Made by a program: the position numbers and the translations under genes
Notes under the pieces: model-generated
What the model saw: the letters and a program-made list of their open reading frames with translations, nothing else
The model's database searches: none
What the model was told of the DNA's origin: nothing
Source: Lineus longissimus
Lineage: Eukaryota > Nemertea > Pilidiophora > Heteronemertea > Lineidae
Length of the DNA: 64,000 bases
Reading direction: 5' to 3'
NCBI RefSeq assembly: GCF_910592395.1
Contig: NC_088314.1
Coordinates: forward strand, 15,785,998-15,849,997
Shown here: piece after piece, positions 22,401 through 34,095 of the stretch
How the letters are laid out: every line of letters starts with the position of its first letter
Numbering within the stretch: the first letter of the stretch is position 1

Positions 22401-23650
22401 TCAAACAACATGCCCCACAGACACAATCGGGCCGATTGTGTGCATGCCATCTACGAGGGAAGAAACGTCTCGTAGGTAGAAACGAGAGAATGTGGAGTGA
22501 TTACTCCAACATGCAGCGGAAACGATTTCTTGAAGAGCAACTCCTCGGTAGTTAGCCCAGGAGGTGGCTAGTGCTCTAACTTCGTGCGCTGAGATGTTAG
22601 CTAGCGCACGAAGATCAGAGGAAGTCCTCAAGGTGTTGCAGGAAAGACGAATAGACTCCACAATCTACCTTGAAATAGTGGCGGCCGCTATCTCTCGTTT
22701 ATTTCCCTCCTTATAGGACAAAAACAAACGCTCTCTCCCCTGGCGGATACCGGGAGGTTTTGTCCTATTTATGTAGAACTTTAGGGCCCTGACGGGACAT
22801 AAAGTTCTGTCAGGAAGATCATAAGAGATCGTTCCTGACAGAGAGGGAATAGTAACCGGGGACCGAGAGGCGGCCGGTCCCTGGTTCTTCGCCAGAAAGC
22901 CTGGTATGAAAGCCAGGATAACCTCCCCTCCCTCTCTAAAAGCCAGCTTCTTAAAAGAAAGTGCATGGAGCTCTGATCTCCGTTGGGCGGTAGCCAAGGC
23001 TACTAGAAAGACCGTTTTGAGTGTCAGATATTTCATGGATGAAATAGACATGGGTTCAAAAGGATGCCTCATGAGCACCTTAAGGACAACAGAAAGATCC
23101 CATTTAGGGGTGTTGTGAACCGGTCTAGGACGCTCTAATAACATTCCTCTGAAAAGAGGGGTTATTTGGTCCTCCCAACGAAGATCCCAGGTGAAAAAAA
23201 CACGGAGGGTAGAAGCGATGGCGGACTTGTACCTTTTTATAACCGTGACAGATAGTTGTCTTTCCGTGAATAATTCAATAAAGAAATCAACTAATCTGTA
23301 TATAGAGGGAGCGATCGGATTAACTCCGTTCTCCCTGCACCAGGAAGTGAAGGTAGACCACTTTCCTTGATACACATCAAGGGTTGACCCCCTTTGAGGT
23401 GCGGACATGCGTTTGACAGCGATGTCCGAAAAGCCTCTCTTGTGGAGATGCAACTGGATAAGTTCCAGGCGTGAAACTTGAAAAATCCAGGGTTCTGGTG
23501 GTAGCATCTCCCCAGGGGGTGCCACAGGAGGTGCTTCCAAGTAAGAAGACTCCTGGGGTGGTCTATCAGGAGCTCCAGCAAGGCTGGGAACCAGGCCTGA
23601 TTTGGCCAGCAAGGTGCGATGAGAGTTATTCTCACCGGGTGGCTGGTCAA
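22401..23650 (-). pseudogene. DIRS-A tyrosine recombinase, one in-frame stop
   Basis: The recombinase cuts and joins DIRS circle and target DNA through a Tyr. In order: an N-terminal SAM-like core-binding part (STLDVYQGKWSTF, IKRYKSAIAS), the first catalytic Arg in QRRSELHAL, then a TAG at 22,665-22,667 where DIRS-B has Trp (KREIAAATISR then stop). The same frame continues with HEVRALATSW (His-x-x-Arg box) and NHSTFSRFYLRDV with the catalytic Tyr. Apart from the stop the catalytic set is complete. The N-terminal part overlaps the RT-RNase H tail in another frame. The open frame runs upstream to 25,859, but its middle is mostly the shadow of RT-RNase H. Confidence 0.85.
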
Positions 23651-25462
23651 GATCTTGTTCAGGACTGGTTGGATGAGAGGGAGGGGTGGAAACGCATATG
23701 CATTCAGCCCGACCCAATAGGCTGTAAGGCTGTCGACTTCCAGGGCCTCTTCGTCCGGAAGTGGAGAGTAATAGATGGGAAGGCGATTGTTCAGCCTGGT
23801 GGCGAACAGATCTACCTTCGGAGATTGCTAAAGGCGACAAAGGTCGTCTACAATCTCCTGATGGAGTGTCCACTCTGTCTGGACTAGTTTGTCCTGACGG
23901 GACAGGGCGTCGGCGAGGATGTTGCGTTTGCCCGGTATGTGTTTGGCACATATCGATACTCCAAGGTCGGCATAAAGATGGTAAAGCTCCCAAGTTAGCT
24001 GGCAAAGAATGCCGGACTTTGTGCCTCCCTGTCTCCTGACATATGCTACTACTGTAGAATTGTCGGAGAACAGGGTTACTCTCCGATTCTTCAGGTGAAG
24101 GGAAAGAGCCCTCAGGGCAAGAAGGACAGCCTTCATTTCCAATATATTTATTGAAAGAATGGTCTCCTCCCTTGTCCATAGACCCCTTATGGACATGTCC
24201 CCGTTGTTCAGATGTGCTCCCCACCCTAGTAGAGAAGCATCTGTGAAAAGGGGACACTTCTGGGGGCGGTGGAGCAAGATCTACACCGCTTTGGAAATGA
24301 GCCTCCGACTCCGAGAAGTTCCAGACGTTCTTGAGTAGGTATTGAGGTATCAATACCAACTTGTCTAATGGGTCCCTGTGGGGTTTCCATAGAGACATTA
24401 GAAACATCTGGATGGGACGCATATATAGACGGCCAAGAGGGATTTGGTCTGCTGCCGAATTCAGAAGTCCCAAAAGGCTCAAGCATCGCCTTGCGGGAGC
24501 TTGAGTCCTTCCTCTGAATTCTGCGACGAGATGAATAATTTTCTTTATCCTGTCTAGGGGGGGGGCAGCATTTTCCCTATGGCCGTAAGGAACCGAACTC
24601 CAACGTAAACGAAGTCTTGGGATGGTGTGAATTCTGACTTTGTTTCGTTGATAATCCAACCTGCGGAAACTACTTTTTGCTTTAGAACCTGAAGTTGTTG
24701 CAGTCGTAGTTCCCGCGATTTGCAACGGAGTAGCCAATCGTCTAGGTAGTGATGGAGCTTGAACCCCATCACGTGAAAGGGAGCGACGAAGGCTGTGACT
24801 ATCATTGTAAAAATTAGGGGTGCCGTTGCCAGACCAAACGGCAGGGCCCTGAATTGATACGTCTTTCCTTCGTAATGGAATCGAAGGAAGTGTTGATAGT
24901 CTTGATGGATCGGTACATGTAAGTACGCATCCGTTAAATCCATCGATACTGCCCAATCGTTGGGCTGTATCGCCGTTGCTATAGACCTGGTGGTTTCCAT
25001 CTTGAAATGAGGAACATTCAAGAAGGTGTTTAACCTGGAAAGGTCTATGATCAGCCTCTATGTCCCTGCTTTCTTGGGAACCAAGAAAACGTGGCTGTAA
25101 AAGCCGGGGGAACATGGATTTTGAAGGACCTGGATAGCTTGCTTCTCCAGTAATGTCGCGACCTCTGCTTGGAGGGCAGAGGCCTTGACTGGGTCCTTCG
25201 GTGGCTGAACTGGGGTTGGATATATAGTAGTCGGGGGGGGGGGGGGGCGGTTGAAATCTAGCTTCACTCCGTACCTCAACATGTTTGGTACTGGGGACCC
25301 CTTGGGGCACCAATCGTCCCAAACGTCTGCAAATTTTTGCAGACGGCCCCCGACTACCGAAGTCGGCTCCTTTTTGCGTCCGGGAGGAGAAAGGAGGGGG
25401 GAGCCACTTCTTCCGGCCTGCACCCATTGGACGAAAGGAGTGCCTAGTCGGACCGGATCCAC
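23291..25462 (-). pseudogene. DIRS-A reverse transcriptase-RNase H
   Basis: RT motifs in order: SHVFLVPKK, IDLSRLN, MDLTDAY (motif A with its Asp), LPFGLATAPLIFT and HYLDDWLL (catalytic YLDD). RNase H follows: LFTDASLLGWGAHL, LEMKAVLLAL, LFSDNSTVVAYVRRQ and KRNILADALSRQD. A conserved tail follows (VDLFATRLN, YAFPP, LIAPCWPNQAWFP). TAG stops at 25,058-25,060 and 23,828-23,830 both replace conserved Trp. Between a C9 homopolymer (24,557-24,565) and about 24,255 the sequence reads in the other frame, so two compensating indels are present. Catalytic residues are intact but the product is not made as one chain. Confidence 0.88.
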
Positions 25463-27254
25463 CCTGGTTAGAGGAAGTATTTTTCCTCTTTCTAGTCCGG
25501 CGACCCTCCGCTTCCCGTCGGAAGGATCCAGCAGGAGCAGGCTGACTAGGCGGGGTAGGCCTAGACAGGACCTGCCTGACGTACGGGATTGAACCCGATG
25601 CCTGCTGGGGCCTCTCTATCTTTCTAGCGTTGGGTAGAGAGGTCTTGGCCCACTGTGTCGCAGTGGGGGCATATAATTTGTCCCAATCTTTCTGTACTTG
25701 AGCCGCCTCTTGTACAGAATCTGCGAACAGGAAAGAACCGTCCATAGGAGCGGTTCTTAAGGCCCCTTCCAGCTGGAGGGATCTGATGACATTGAGAGAG
25801 CCCAGTGCGGCGTCTCTACGGAGCAACGCTATTTGCTGCGGTCTTGGCGGACAGAGCAATAGCGTTCCTAATCGAATGTGACAAGGATGTCACAAGCGAT
25901 TTTGTGTCATCAGATAGTGACTCATTTTCCTTTTGGGATCTGGCTAGGGCCAGGTTAGTGTGTTCTGCGTAGGAGAGCACCGCTAACGTGTTTTTGGCCA
26001 GACCCTCTTGTGCTCTAAGTTCTCGGGAAGCCGAGGAGGAGGTCACCCTAGGCACAAGTTGGTCCAGCTGTACATCGTCCTTTAATGTGGAAGTCGATGC
26101 TGCAGCTGGACAGCCGGCCGAGCTGACTCGATAATAGTCAGCGCGGTACTGCCTAATGGGAGGAAGTTGTGCCGTGAACAACTTCCCCGGTTTTTACCAA
26201 GCTTCCGGTCCGGCTGCCGGAAGGACAGGGATGGAAGTACGTTGGTGGGCGCCTTGGGAGTCTCTGATTGTACGCTCCAAAAGTTCAGAGACTGCTACCA
26301 CCGACGGGGAGGGAGAAAGGAATTCAAGGGCCCGAGTGGAGCCCTGAGAGACCTGTGGATTGGGATCCACGTCCTGTCCCCAAAGTGAAAAGTTCGGTGT
26401 TGATAAGGCTGGCAGTTCCGGCGGGGTAGGGCACAGATTTTGCGGGAGGTACGCTCTGATCAAGGATCTGAGTGTCCTCATATCCGACAAGATACTGGCC
26501 TCCTCTGGTGACAGCTCCTCCTGATTGGGGGAGCGGTAGCCTGGCTGAGAACTCTCGTTCTCAGAAAATTCCTCTAAAATAGACGAGTCGGATGGTGGGT
26601 ATCCGATGGGACCAAGCGCACCAGAGGAAACGGAACCCTGCTCTAGATGGCTGAGTCTATCTGTAAGACCCGCTACCATCTGGATGAGCTCGGATTCCGG
26701 ACCCGACGTGCGGCTTCTCTCAACGACGGGCGGTTGAGGAGAGGGTGAGCGCATAAGCGAACCCTCGAAGCCGTATGTACGGGCGAATGGGTCTTCCGGA
26801 AGCGGAAGTTGCCCATATTCTGAACCAGAGTTCAGATGTCCCCTCTGCGTAGCTCGTTCCATGGGAACGACGCCTCTGCTACGAGGAGGAGGTGGCACTT
26901 CCGGTTGGCTCCACCTAAGAGTTGGCCAACGTAGGGAGGTGCCTGCATTTCCGGCAGGACGAAGTTCGAAACCGGAAATGCCCGTAACTCCTTCGCCGGT
27001 ATGGAGCTACCGGTTGCCCTTTTAGGAGGAGGTACGGAGGGCGGAAACGCTGTTACCGAAGACGCATGGCGTTTCGGAGGTGGCGTTATAAAGTCCGTCC
27101 CTACTCTACTGTGTCCGTGAGGACTGGGGTTATTTCGCAGTAAAGACTGAGAAAAACCCCCAGTAGAGTCTTCGGTTACTGATAAACGGGAACCCGCGTC
27201 AGCAACCGGAACTGCAATCGGCGGACCGGTAGCAGGGTGCTCCCGCGGGTACAA
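25440..27254 (-). pseudogene. DIRS-A gag-like structural protein
   Basis: N-terminal Pro/Ser-rich segments lie at 26,832-27,254 and 26,194-26,898, then a conserved block with YRADYYRVS, LKDDVQLDQLV and LAKNTLAVLSYAE. This aligns with the DIRS-B gag (FRPDYYRVS, LKDDIQLTGLV, LAKEAQAVFSYAD). A TAA at 26,194-26,196 and a 1-base shift near 25,820-25,860 break the frame. The C-terminal basic part (RRTRKRKN) continues in the long frame below 25,859. There is no zinc knuckle. It is presumed to package element RNA. Confidence 0.75.
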
Positions 27255-27960
27255 AGGGCTTGTACTCGGGGAGCCGACGACAGAGGAACCGGAAGGTTCC
27301 CTGAGGTCCGGGGTATATTAAACCCTTGGAGACTTACTGGATGTAAGTCTCCCTTGGGACCACAGACATTGATAATGTCTGATCCCGCATCCTTCGCAGC
27401 CGCGGCCGGAACCGGAACTCGGCTGACGGAAGGGGTGGTGGCGGAAGGTCTGGTAGACCTCGGGGTTATTTGCCCGGAAACGGAACCGGAAGAGGGTTAA
27501 GGTGTCTTCGCGGCCCGTTTCCCGCCACCTGACGAAGTCCTTTGTGGTGAGACAAAGGACGCCGTCGGAGGGGTACGCCATATAAAAAATGTACCAATGC
27601 CAATAAAAACACTGGGAACCCCAAGTAGGCCAGAAAGGACGCAATTATCAATGGAAAGGAAAACATGCCTACTTGAATTAATCACTATTGCAATGGATCT
27701 GAGTCTTGTTCATTACAATAGAGAAGAGAATAGCCTACGTAAATCTACCCTACCAAGATCAAAATAATGGAGCCGGGTCGACCAAGCTAGCTAAGAAAGG
27801 TCTATAATTAAATAGACTGGACAATACTAATGCCAAGATTAGTTTGGCGGTCTACTCCGTAGGTGAATGAACCCAAAAATCGTCTAGACTTGGCTGGTTG
27901 AAATTGGTTTTAAATCGAATTCACGGCAGCTTTGAAAAAACGATGTGCTTCGTAGAAGCA
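27255..27960 (-). other. DIRS-A 5' leader
   Basis: Between the gag start region and the 5' ITR. No additional gene is visible; the short overlapping frames at 27,318-27,685 have no support. Confidence 0.5.
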
Positions 27961-28131
27961 CAAGAGTAAAGACTGAATATGGCGGCATGAGATCGGCGCG
28001 ATCTCGCGGGATCGGTCCGAGCTGTTAACTCAGTTCTCCCTTTAGAAAATTAAAGGGATACTCTTGTGTTTGAGCCCAAATGGAGTAACATGCAAAAGTG
28101 TTCCATAGGTAAGTTTGAATGACACAAAATG
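27961..28131 (-). repeat. DIRS-A inverted terminal repeat, 5' side
   Basis: Inverse of 21,639-21,826. Its end at AAAATG (28,131) is fixed by the match to the internal complementary region. Confidence 0.88.
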
Positions 28132-28549
28132 ACAATGGTGAGTGTTACCCTCTCTAGTGAGCAGGAGTTCCAAAACAGATTCACTATTCACACTATACAC
28201 TAACTCAAATTTCCAAACTTGTTCCTAATCTGGAACATTATTGAACACACAGTGTATGGAACTAATTATGCAAGCAACATGCAAGTACCCGAGTTCATCC
28301 TGTTGCAATAATCACACATATATTCACAAGTATTGGCCAATAACATACGAAAGAAGCACACACACATTCACACTTTATGCAACAGACTACATTCACAGGG
28401 TCACAAGCAGACGCGAAGCAGAAGTTGGTAAAACTCACACCATTTAATCAGGCAACTTCCGTAGGCAACTCTCATCCATACACGGTCCAATTCTGACACC
28501 AAACATGTCGACCAATGGTGTCATTACAAGAGCATATATCTCTAAATTC

Positions 28550-29230
28550 CTATTGTGGGCGTGGCCACTCCAAATTTACTCCTCGTGCGATGCGCAACTT
28601 GTCCGCATGTGTCCTCATGGTCCTACCAGCCTCATCACATTGCAGTAGCACTGTAAAATCCTCGTTCATTTCCAAGACCAAATACGGCCCAAGCCATGGA
28701 CGGTGCCGATCTCCCTTGAATGACTTCCTAGGATTGAAGTAGTATACAGCATCTCCAGCTTTCAGCGACTGGTACGTTGGAGGGATGTTTTCCACTGCTT
28801 CTTTTGTACCCGTTGCGTGGTATTGATATGGTTCCTAACCAACGCGAAAGCCTTATGGAAGTTGGCCTCCGGGTTAGTAACGTAAGCAGGTACATTGGTT
28901 ACATCCTCTGAAGGAGTGGTGTAGAGAAGGTCAAGTGGCAACTTCATCTCCCTTGCTGTCAATAGGAAGTGGGGGTTTCGCCTGTGCTTGAATGAATGGA
29001 TGATCGGTACGCCATCAGGAAAATAGGTAACATCAAATCCCAACTGCCGACGCTTTCCTTGTGATCATGAATGTATGTCTTCATCATATTCTTTAGGGTC
29101 TTGTTAAAATTTTCGATAAGCCCGTTACTTTAAGAATTGTACGCTGTGGTCAGTGTTTTGTCGACTCCTAACTTCTTCATCAGGGCAGTATACAGGCTCG
29201 AAACAAACTGGGCGCCGCGGTCGCTATGGA
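28550..29230 (-). pseudogene. Ty3-like integrase, C-terminal half (element 1)
   Basis: From the 5' side it reads HSDRGAQFVSSLY (second catalytic Asp), TAYNS then an in-frame TAA, SNGLIENFNKTLK (catalytic Glu), LTAREMKLPLDLLY and then, after a frameshift near 28,790, a GPY/F-type C-terminal module (WLGPYLVLEMNEDFTVLLQ, HADKLRIA). The zinc-binding N-terminus and first Asp are missing because the element ends at 29,230. It aligns with the 41,897-42,400 remnant. It would act in retroelement integration if intact; it is not. Confidence 0.82.
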
Positions 29231-31005
29231 GTTTTTCAGATTTTGGAAATTTCAGAATACGCCCGGGATATCCCTTAAAAGGGTCGGTCATATGGATTCT
29301 ATTTTGTCGCCTGAGAATGAGTACCATGTACTGCTTATTCACCGAGAATCCCGACACCAAACGTTAGTTGGACATAAGTTTCTTTTATTGTGAATTTCCC
29401 ATATTTTGGGTCGGCTTTGAATATGAAAAAAATCTTTTGATATGTGTCACTATAACATCGAATGACGGCTGCTTGGTAGTTGTTATATGTAATTAAATTA
29501 AGAGAACTTGTCACAAACTCTCCTTCGTCGCCACTTTTATATGCGTAGCAGTATCTGTTATTCGGGGTTTTAACTGGACGTAATTCCTAAAATACAATAA
29601 GATTCCTTTTGTCACCTTATTCTTTGCCAATCAAAACAAAAATACGAACCTGCATAGACAAAGGCTTGGGTTCAAGATTTTCGTCCATCTTGTCCCTCAT
29701 GTATTTGTCTGTGCATCGCATTCGTACTCGTAGAGGAGTCATAATCCTAGAGATTTGAGGTGTGTATATAATAAGGAGAGATCCAGAGTAACTCTAAAAT
29801 GTAGTCTTAGTTCGTTCCTTTGCAGGATCATCACAAACTCCATCCTCGGAAAATTAGAGTCAATCGTATCATCCCCTCCTCGTACATGTTACTGAACCTG
29901 GAATAAACTGATGGTTAATCGTGGGGTGAGGAGGACAAGTGTACTCCGCCAAATCAAAACAGGTCTTACATCTTTCCTAGCCAGCATCATGGTTTCGTAG
30001 TGAGCGTACCTGACGACGGAAAAAGCCGAGGTACAGGGTGACCCCAAAAAATGCAACCCATAAATATGTCCATATTTTTCATAAGAGACCTAACTGAGGT
30101 ATTTGCTCCGGATTTGGTGCATATTATCTCTGGTAGATGCAAGAACATTACTCAGAAATTCAAGCCTGCGGTTATTACCGCTTTTCTAATATGCTATTTC
30201 AAAAAAAAAGGATTCAATTTCCAAAATTGAATTTCAAGCAAATTCTTGATGCGGAACTCAATAACACAGAGTACTTTACCCAGTAGAATGTTCGCTAATA
30301 TTTCTCTCTGCAGGTTTTCTATCGCCTGGGGGTTGTTTCTTTAAGACGTTATGCATAAGGCAACCCTATGAATCGAGTGCAAAGGTTTACATCTTGGTTA
30401 TGAATATGAGTGAATTTACTGTATATATTGGAAAAATTGACTAATTTCTTTGAAATATAGTGCCACAAGGCTCATTGACCACCATGCTTGATTTTTTGTG
30501 TGAAGGTCGTGCAATGACTAAAGATTATGTTCAAAAAGGCTGAAGTTGAACCTGAGTGATTAATATTTTCATGGGTTTCATTTTTTGAGTCACCGTGTAT
30601 ATGACGAGCCGACAATCACAAATTGCTACCACGCTAACCTTGTAGATAACTCAAACTTACGTTCTCCGTGTAACGCTGGTACATTTAGTACTGTCCTTCG
30701 TGCGGCATTTTTCCAAAGGAAAAGCATTTGGATGGCACCGGCCTAGATTTAGAGCTACACTGGCAGGTTTTCTCCCGGTTCCCCAAATTACACATTACTG
30801 CGGTCGGGTCATGATCAAATGCTATTAACATGATTAAGCAACTGTTGGTGCACTCTAGGAGCTATTTATCCTCAACTCGATGAGCAAAATCCGGAAATGT
30901 GATCCACTTACTTCGCGCTACTAACACAAATTTGTAGTACGTAGCGTTCGCTAGCGTTGCGATTGACAGAGCAAGTATGACCACATACTTTTGCCAGTTG
31001 GCAAT
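29231..31005 (-). pseudogene. Broken secreted PAN-like locus
   Basis: Exon 1 (30,661-31,005) matches the intact gene but reads ATT in place of the start ATG (KIANWQK) and has a frameshift after FPDFAH. The GTAAGT donor survives. Exon 2 begins at 29,586 after a TTTTAG acceptor (ELRPVKTPNNRYCYAY) and shifts frame near ILGE. It is cut at KFPKSEK, 29,230, where Ty3-like integrase starts. The intron (29,587-30,660) is shorter than at 14,583. The loss of start, frame and 3' half makes this a clear pseudogene. Confidence 0.8.
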
Positions 31006-33560
31006 TTTATAAACGAATATGACCGTGACCAAACCTTGGATCACCTTCACCGATTCGTTGCACAGCACAGAGTGCCTGTTTTAGTCGCGTAAAACGCCAG
31101 AAGATGGGATACGGTTGTCGATATATCAGTCCGATTGAAAGCAGCAGATGTAATAAAAACCTCTCTGGTACCAAGCCAGTGATAACATTGCCCAATATAT
31201 GCATTACATGATTACCACATTTTGACCTTGGATCTGACTCAATTGACGAACTTGTGCTCCGTGTGACTTAAACCAGTTGTTAAAGAATGAGAAACAACTT
31301 TAAACAAAGGCACTAGGTTAAAAAGGAGAAAAAGGCACTGAAGTAGGTAAAAAGGCTTTTTTAATTTTTGGTTTCATGATATTTTAAACTGATCAAGAAT
31401 ATAAAAGTGTCCACTAGTGATTTTTATGTCGAACGATATTAACACACTTCCTGCTAAATTCCAGTGAAGACCTTAACTTCTACATGTTTTTTTCTTTCTG
31501 AAAAGTAAACTAATTTGTATGGCACAGTAACTACGGCTCGTATCTGGATTTACTATTCGAGAGGGTATACTTTCCGACGTGATCGTGTCAGTTAGGTTTA
31601 AATCGCTCAGATGCTAGCATTGCCTTGGCCATGGTTTCCCAGCTGAATTTATAATGGTCGTAGCGATGGCGCAGACGTAGAAGCTATCACACTCTTCGAA
31701 CTGCTTCACCACGATGACTACATGCATAATTGACTGGGACCGAGTCATACTGCCTGGCTTGTCAGCTGTTGTGAGTCGGTTTCAATGAATTATTTTCGAA
31801 TATAATACATTGTAAGGATGGCTGTGCTTGATAGATTTTATGAAAATTTGATTGAATTGAATTGGGTAGGCTTATATCATTCAACATGCATGTTTTTTAA
31901 CCTCAAACCAGCCAAACGTATTTGAAATACAGCTATATAGACCTGTATCGTCAACAACTAATTCTTACAATACTTTTATTACTTGTCATGTTTTGATAAT
32001 TAAATGAATTAAATAAGGTTGCTTAAGTCTGAAATTTTAAGAAGATTTTTCATTTCCAGATCCTCTATGAATGTACACCAAAACGTTTCACCCAATAAAC
32101 AATAGTGCCAACATGTCAATATAATATTTTATGCACATCATCACGTTACCGTATCATATCCCCATTTTATTGTGTTCCGCTGAAGCTTCGGGATTACAAA
32201 AAAAAACAAAGCATGTTTGAGATTGTATTTGAAGTATCACAAAGGGAGGTAAGCAGGTAAACATTATTGCAAAAGGAGTAAAAGCAACCAATGCGCCTCG
32301 ATCAGATCCGTCCTAAATTAGTCACTTGACGAACGGGTCAGGCATGCCAGGCGCTATAATAAAACCCTACCGTTTCATGAATGCACGCCTGCGATTTGAA
32401 GCACGAACACGCAAGTTCAACACATCAAGGAACTGTTGAAGTAATACAGATTTTTACAAGCATATCCGAATGAATCAGCGTGTATTTCGTGGATACAACA
32501 TTCCCTGCACGTTGAGGTCCTAAAAAAGGGCCGGCAAAGGACAGGCAAATAACCTCACGTAGGGATATTAATGGTTAAAGCTTCTGTATACTTGATTAGA
32601 CGTATACACACTCAGAAAATTGTTATCATACAACGTGTTAGCTAACCACTGTTTCGCCTAAAGTCAAACCACAACATGAAAAATGGAAATATCATTTATT
32701 GGACAATGATCGATAGCGTGAAATCGATACTGATCAATATGGAAATTTAGTTGTGCGTCTGAATACACTAGATCTATAATTTTATAACCTGTAAGATCAA
32801 AGATTGCATGAATTTTGGCACATATAATTTTTGTGTTTTGGTTATATCTTGGAATTTGGTTTTATCATAGACTTCATTTTTGAAGTGTATATACTCGTAT
32901 TTACAAATTATTTACCCAAAAATGACATACACCAATATCCATCAACATATACATGTAGTCGAGTCGGCAGTGTCATATTTAACTTTTGTGTTTATGAGAG
33001 TGGGGAGGGCGGCAGAACGCCAATTTTCGTCTCAAAAGGCTACAGATAGGCATGAAAAACACGTTTTTGACGATGTCTCGGTCAGGGGCCGGCAGTAACT
33101 CCTCTCTGACGAGTCAGGTTAAGAATCAAGTACCCTATATGTGTATAGTCTTGGTTGCTGCCTTCGCCAACTTCACGACGTCGGATAGCGACAACGAAGC
33201 CACCTCTAAACCAATATAAGCCACCTCGAAATATACGAAGACTTATATTCATATATGTCCTTATTCTTGACTAATACTTGTTCGAAAACATCTCGAAATG
33301 GGGTTTATATGTCTGACTTATCTTAATAGTTAACACAAAGTGACAAACTTGAGCTTCTGCTGAAACTGTCAGAAATGTGACAGCATTGCGAGTCAACTCT
33401 ACGACAATGCTGGGTATAGCACATACCATCTGTCCAGATGCGCGGAATATAGCATTTGTATGTATATTGTGTTAGGTTATCGTATTCTCAAATTCTCTTT
33501 CGCGGAAGTGTATTATAGCCAATAGCATCACGAGTATAGCAGGGTTGTACACCGTTTGTA
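31006..33560. other. Flank paralogous to 4.9-8.3 kb and 17.1 kb; no gene
   Basis: 31,080-31,200 matches 17,150-17,280. 31,540-31,790 matches 5,020-5,270. 33,128-33,220 matches 7,918-8,010. Divergence is much greater than between the two recent copies, so this is an older duplication. Confidence 0.65.
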
Positions 33561-33780
33561 ATTAGTGTGCGCGGTATCTTGGACCAGACAGCGGGATATG
33601 GATACATTTTATCTGATGAAGCAAAGACCAATTTACAGGTAGTTTATTCTTCATTATCTTGCTGTAAATCGTCTTCCCTCTCTGTTAAATATCAGCTAAT
33701 TGTCCCAATTCAACTTGTTGACCTACATTGTCGTCAATTATTTCCAATTATCTCCAGCTCCAAAAGCAGTGCGCACAGCA

Positions 33781-34095
33781 TCAACACTGATCCTCTCCCA
33801 AAACAAGCTGATCATTTTCACGACCTCTCAATGTTCGATTCTCGGTGTGACCGATTTTCCAGGCTTTCCAGATAGCACGTAGTTGGCATTTAAAAGCTTT
33901 TATGATGCCAGTATCCAGAGGGGTTCTGGTACGATTCCGATCCCCCCCCCTAATTGCCCCAGTAAAAATGCCTGTTCGGAGCTGAACTCTTTCTTTAAAA
34001 AGGTGTTTTCTCCTCCGTTTGCACTCCCAAGACTCCCTCCTTTCAAACCAAACCCAGCTAAAGAGAAGCTTTCGACGTGACGTAGTGAACTCCAT
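33781..34095 (-). pseudogene. Possible pogo/Tigger transposase scrap
   Basis: The minus frame contains RTPLDTGIIKAFKCQLR, close in pattern to the QPLDxGIIKAFKxxYR block of pogo/Tigger DDE transposases. The rest of the domain is not recognisable and no TIRs were found. The call rests on one motif. A G-tract (about 33,944-33,952 on the complementary strand) interrupts the region upstream of it. Confidence 0.35.

Larger units (their letters stand above)
21615..28131 (-). mobile_element. DIRS-A, near-complete DIRS-like retroelement
   Basis: A 6.5-kb element with inverted terminal repeats, an internal complementary region and gag, RT-RNase H and tyrosine recombinase genes on the minus strand. This is the DIRS architecture: integration by recombinase and no target duplication. 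All genes carry stops or frameshifts, so this copy is not autonomous. The insertion point lies within the 3' region of Ty3-like element 1, which must be older. Confidence 0.9.
20600..29230 (-). mobile_element. Ty3-like element 1, 5'-truncated, split by DIRS-A
   Basis: In minus orientation the surviving parts are the distal half of the integrase (28,550-29,230), the 3' untranslated region (28,132-28,549 and 20,896-21,614) and the 3' LTR (about 20,600-20,895). DIRS-A is inserted at 21,615-28,131. The 5' side stops abruptly at 29,230, fused to exon 2 of the secreted-protein pseudogene, with no LTR or target duplication there. This indicates a deletion that removed the rest of both. Confidence 0.7.

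Noticed and set aside
23471-24039. Plus-strand frames opposite RNase H
   Set aside because: Antisense shadows of the DIRS-A polyprotein.
22665-25859. A single 1,064-residue protein
   Set aside because: Its middle is mostly the wrong frame of RT-RNase H; only the gag tail, a short RT connection piece and the recombinase are meaningful.
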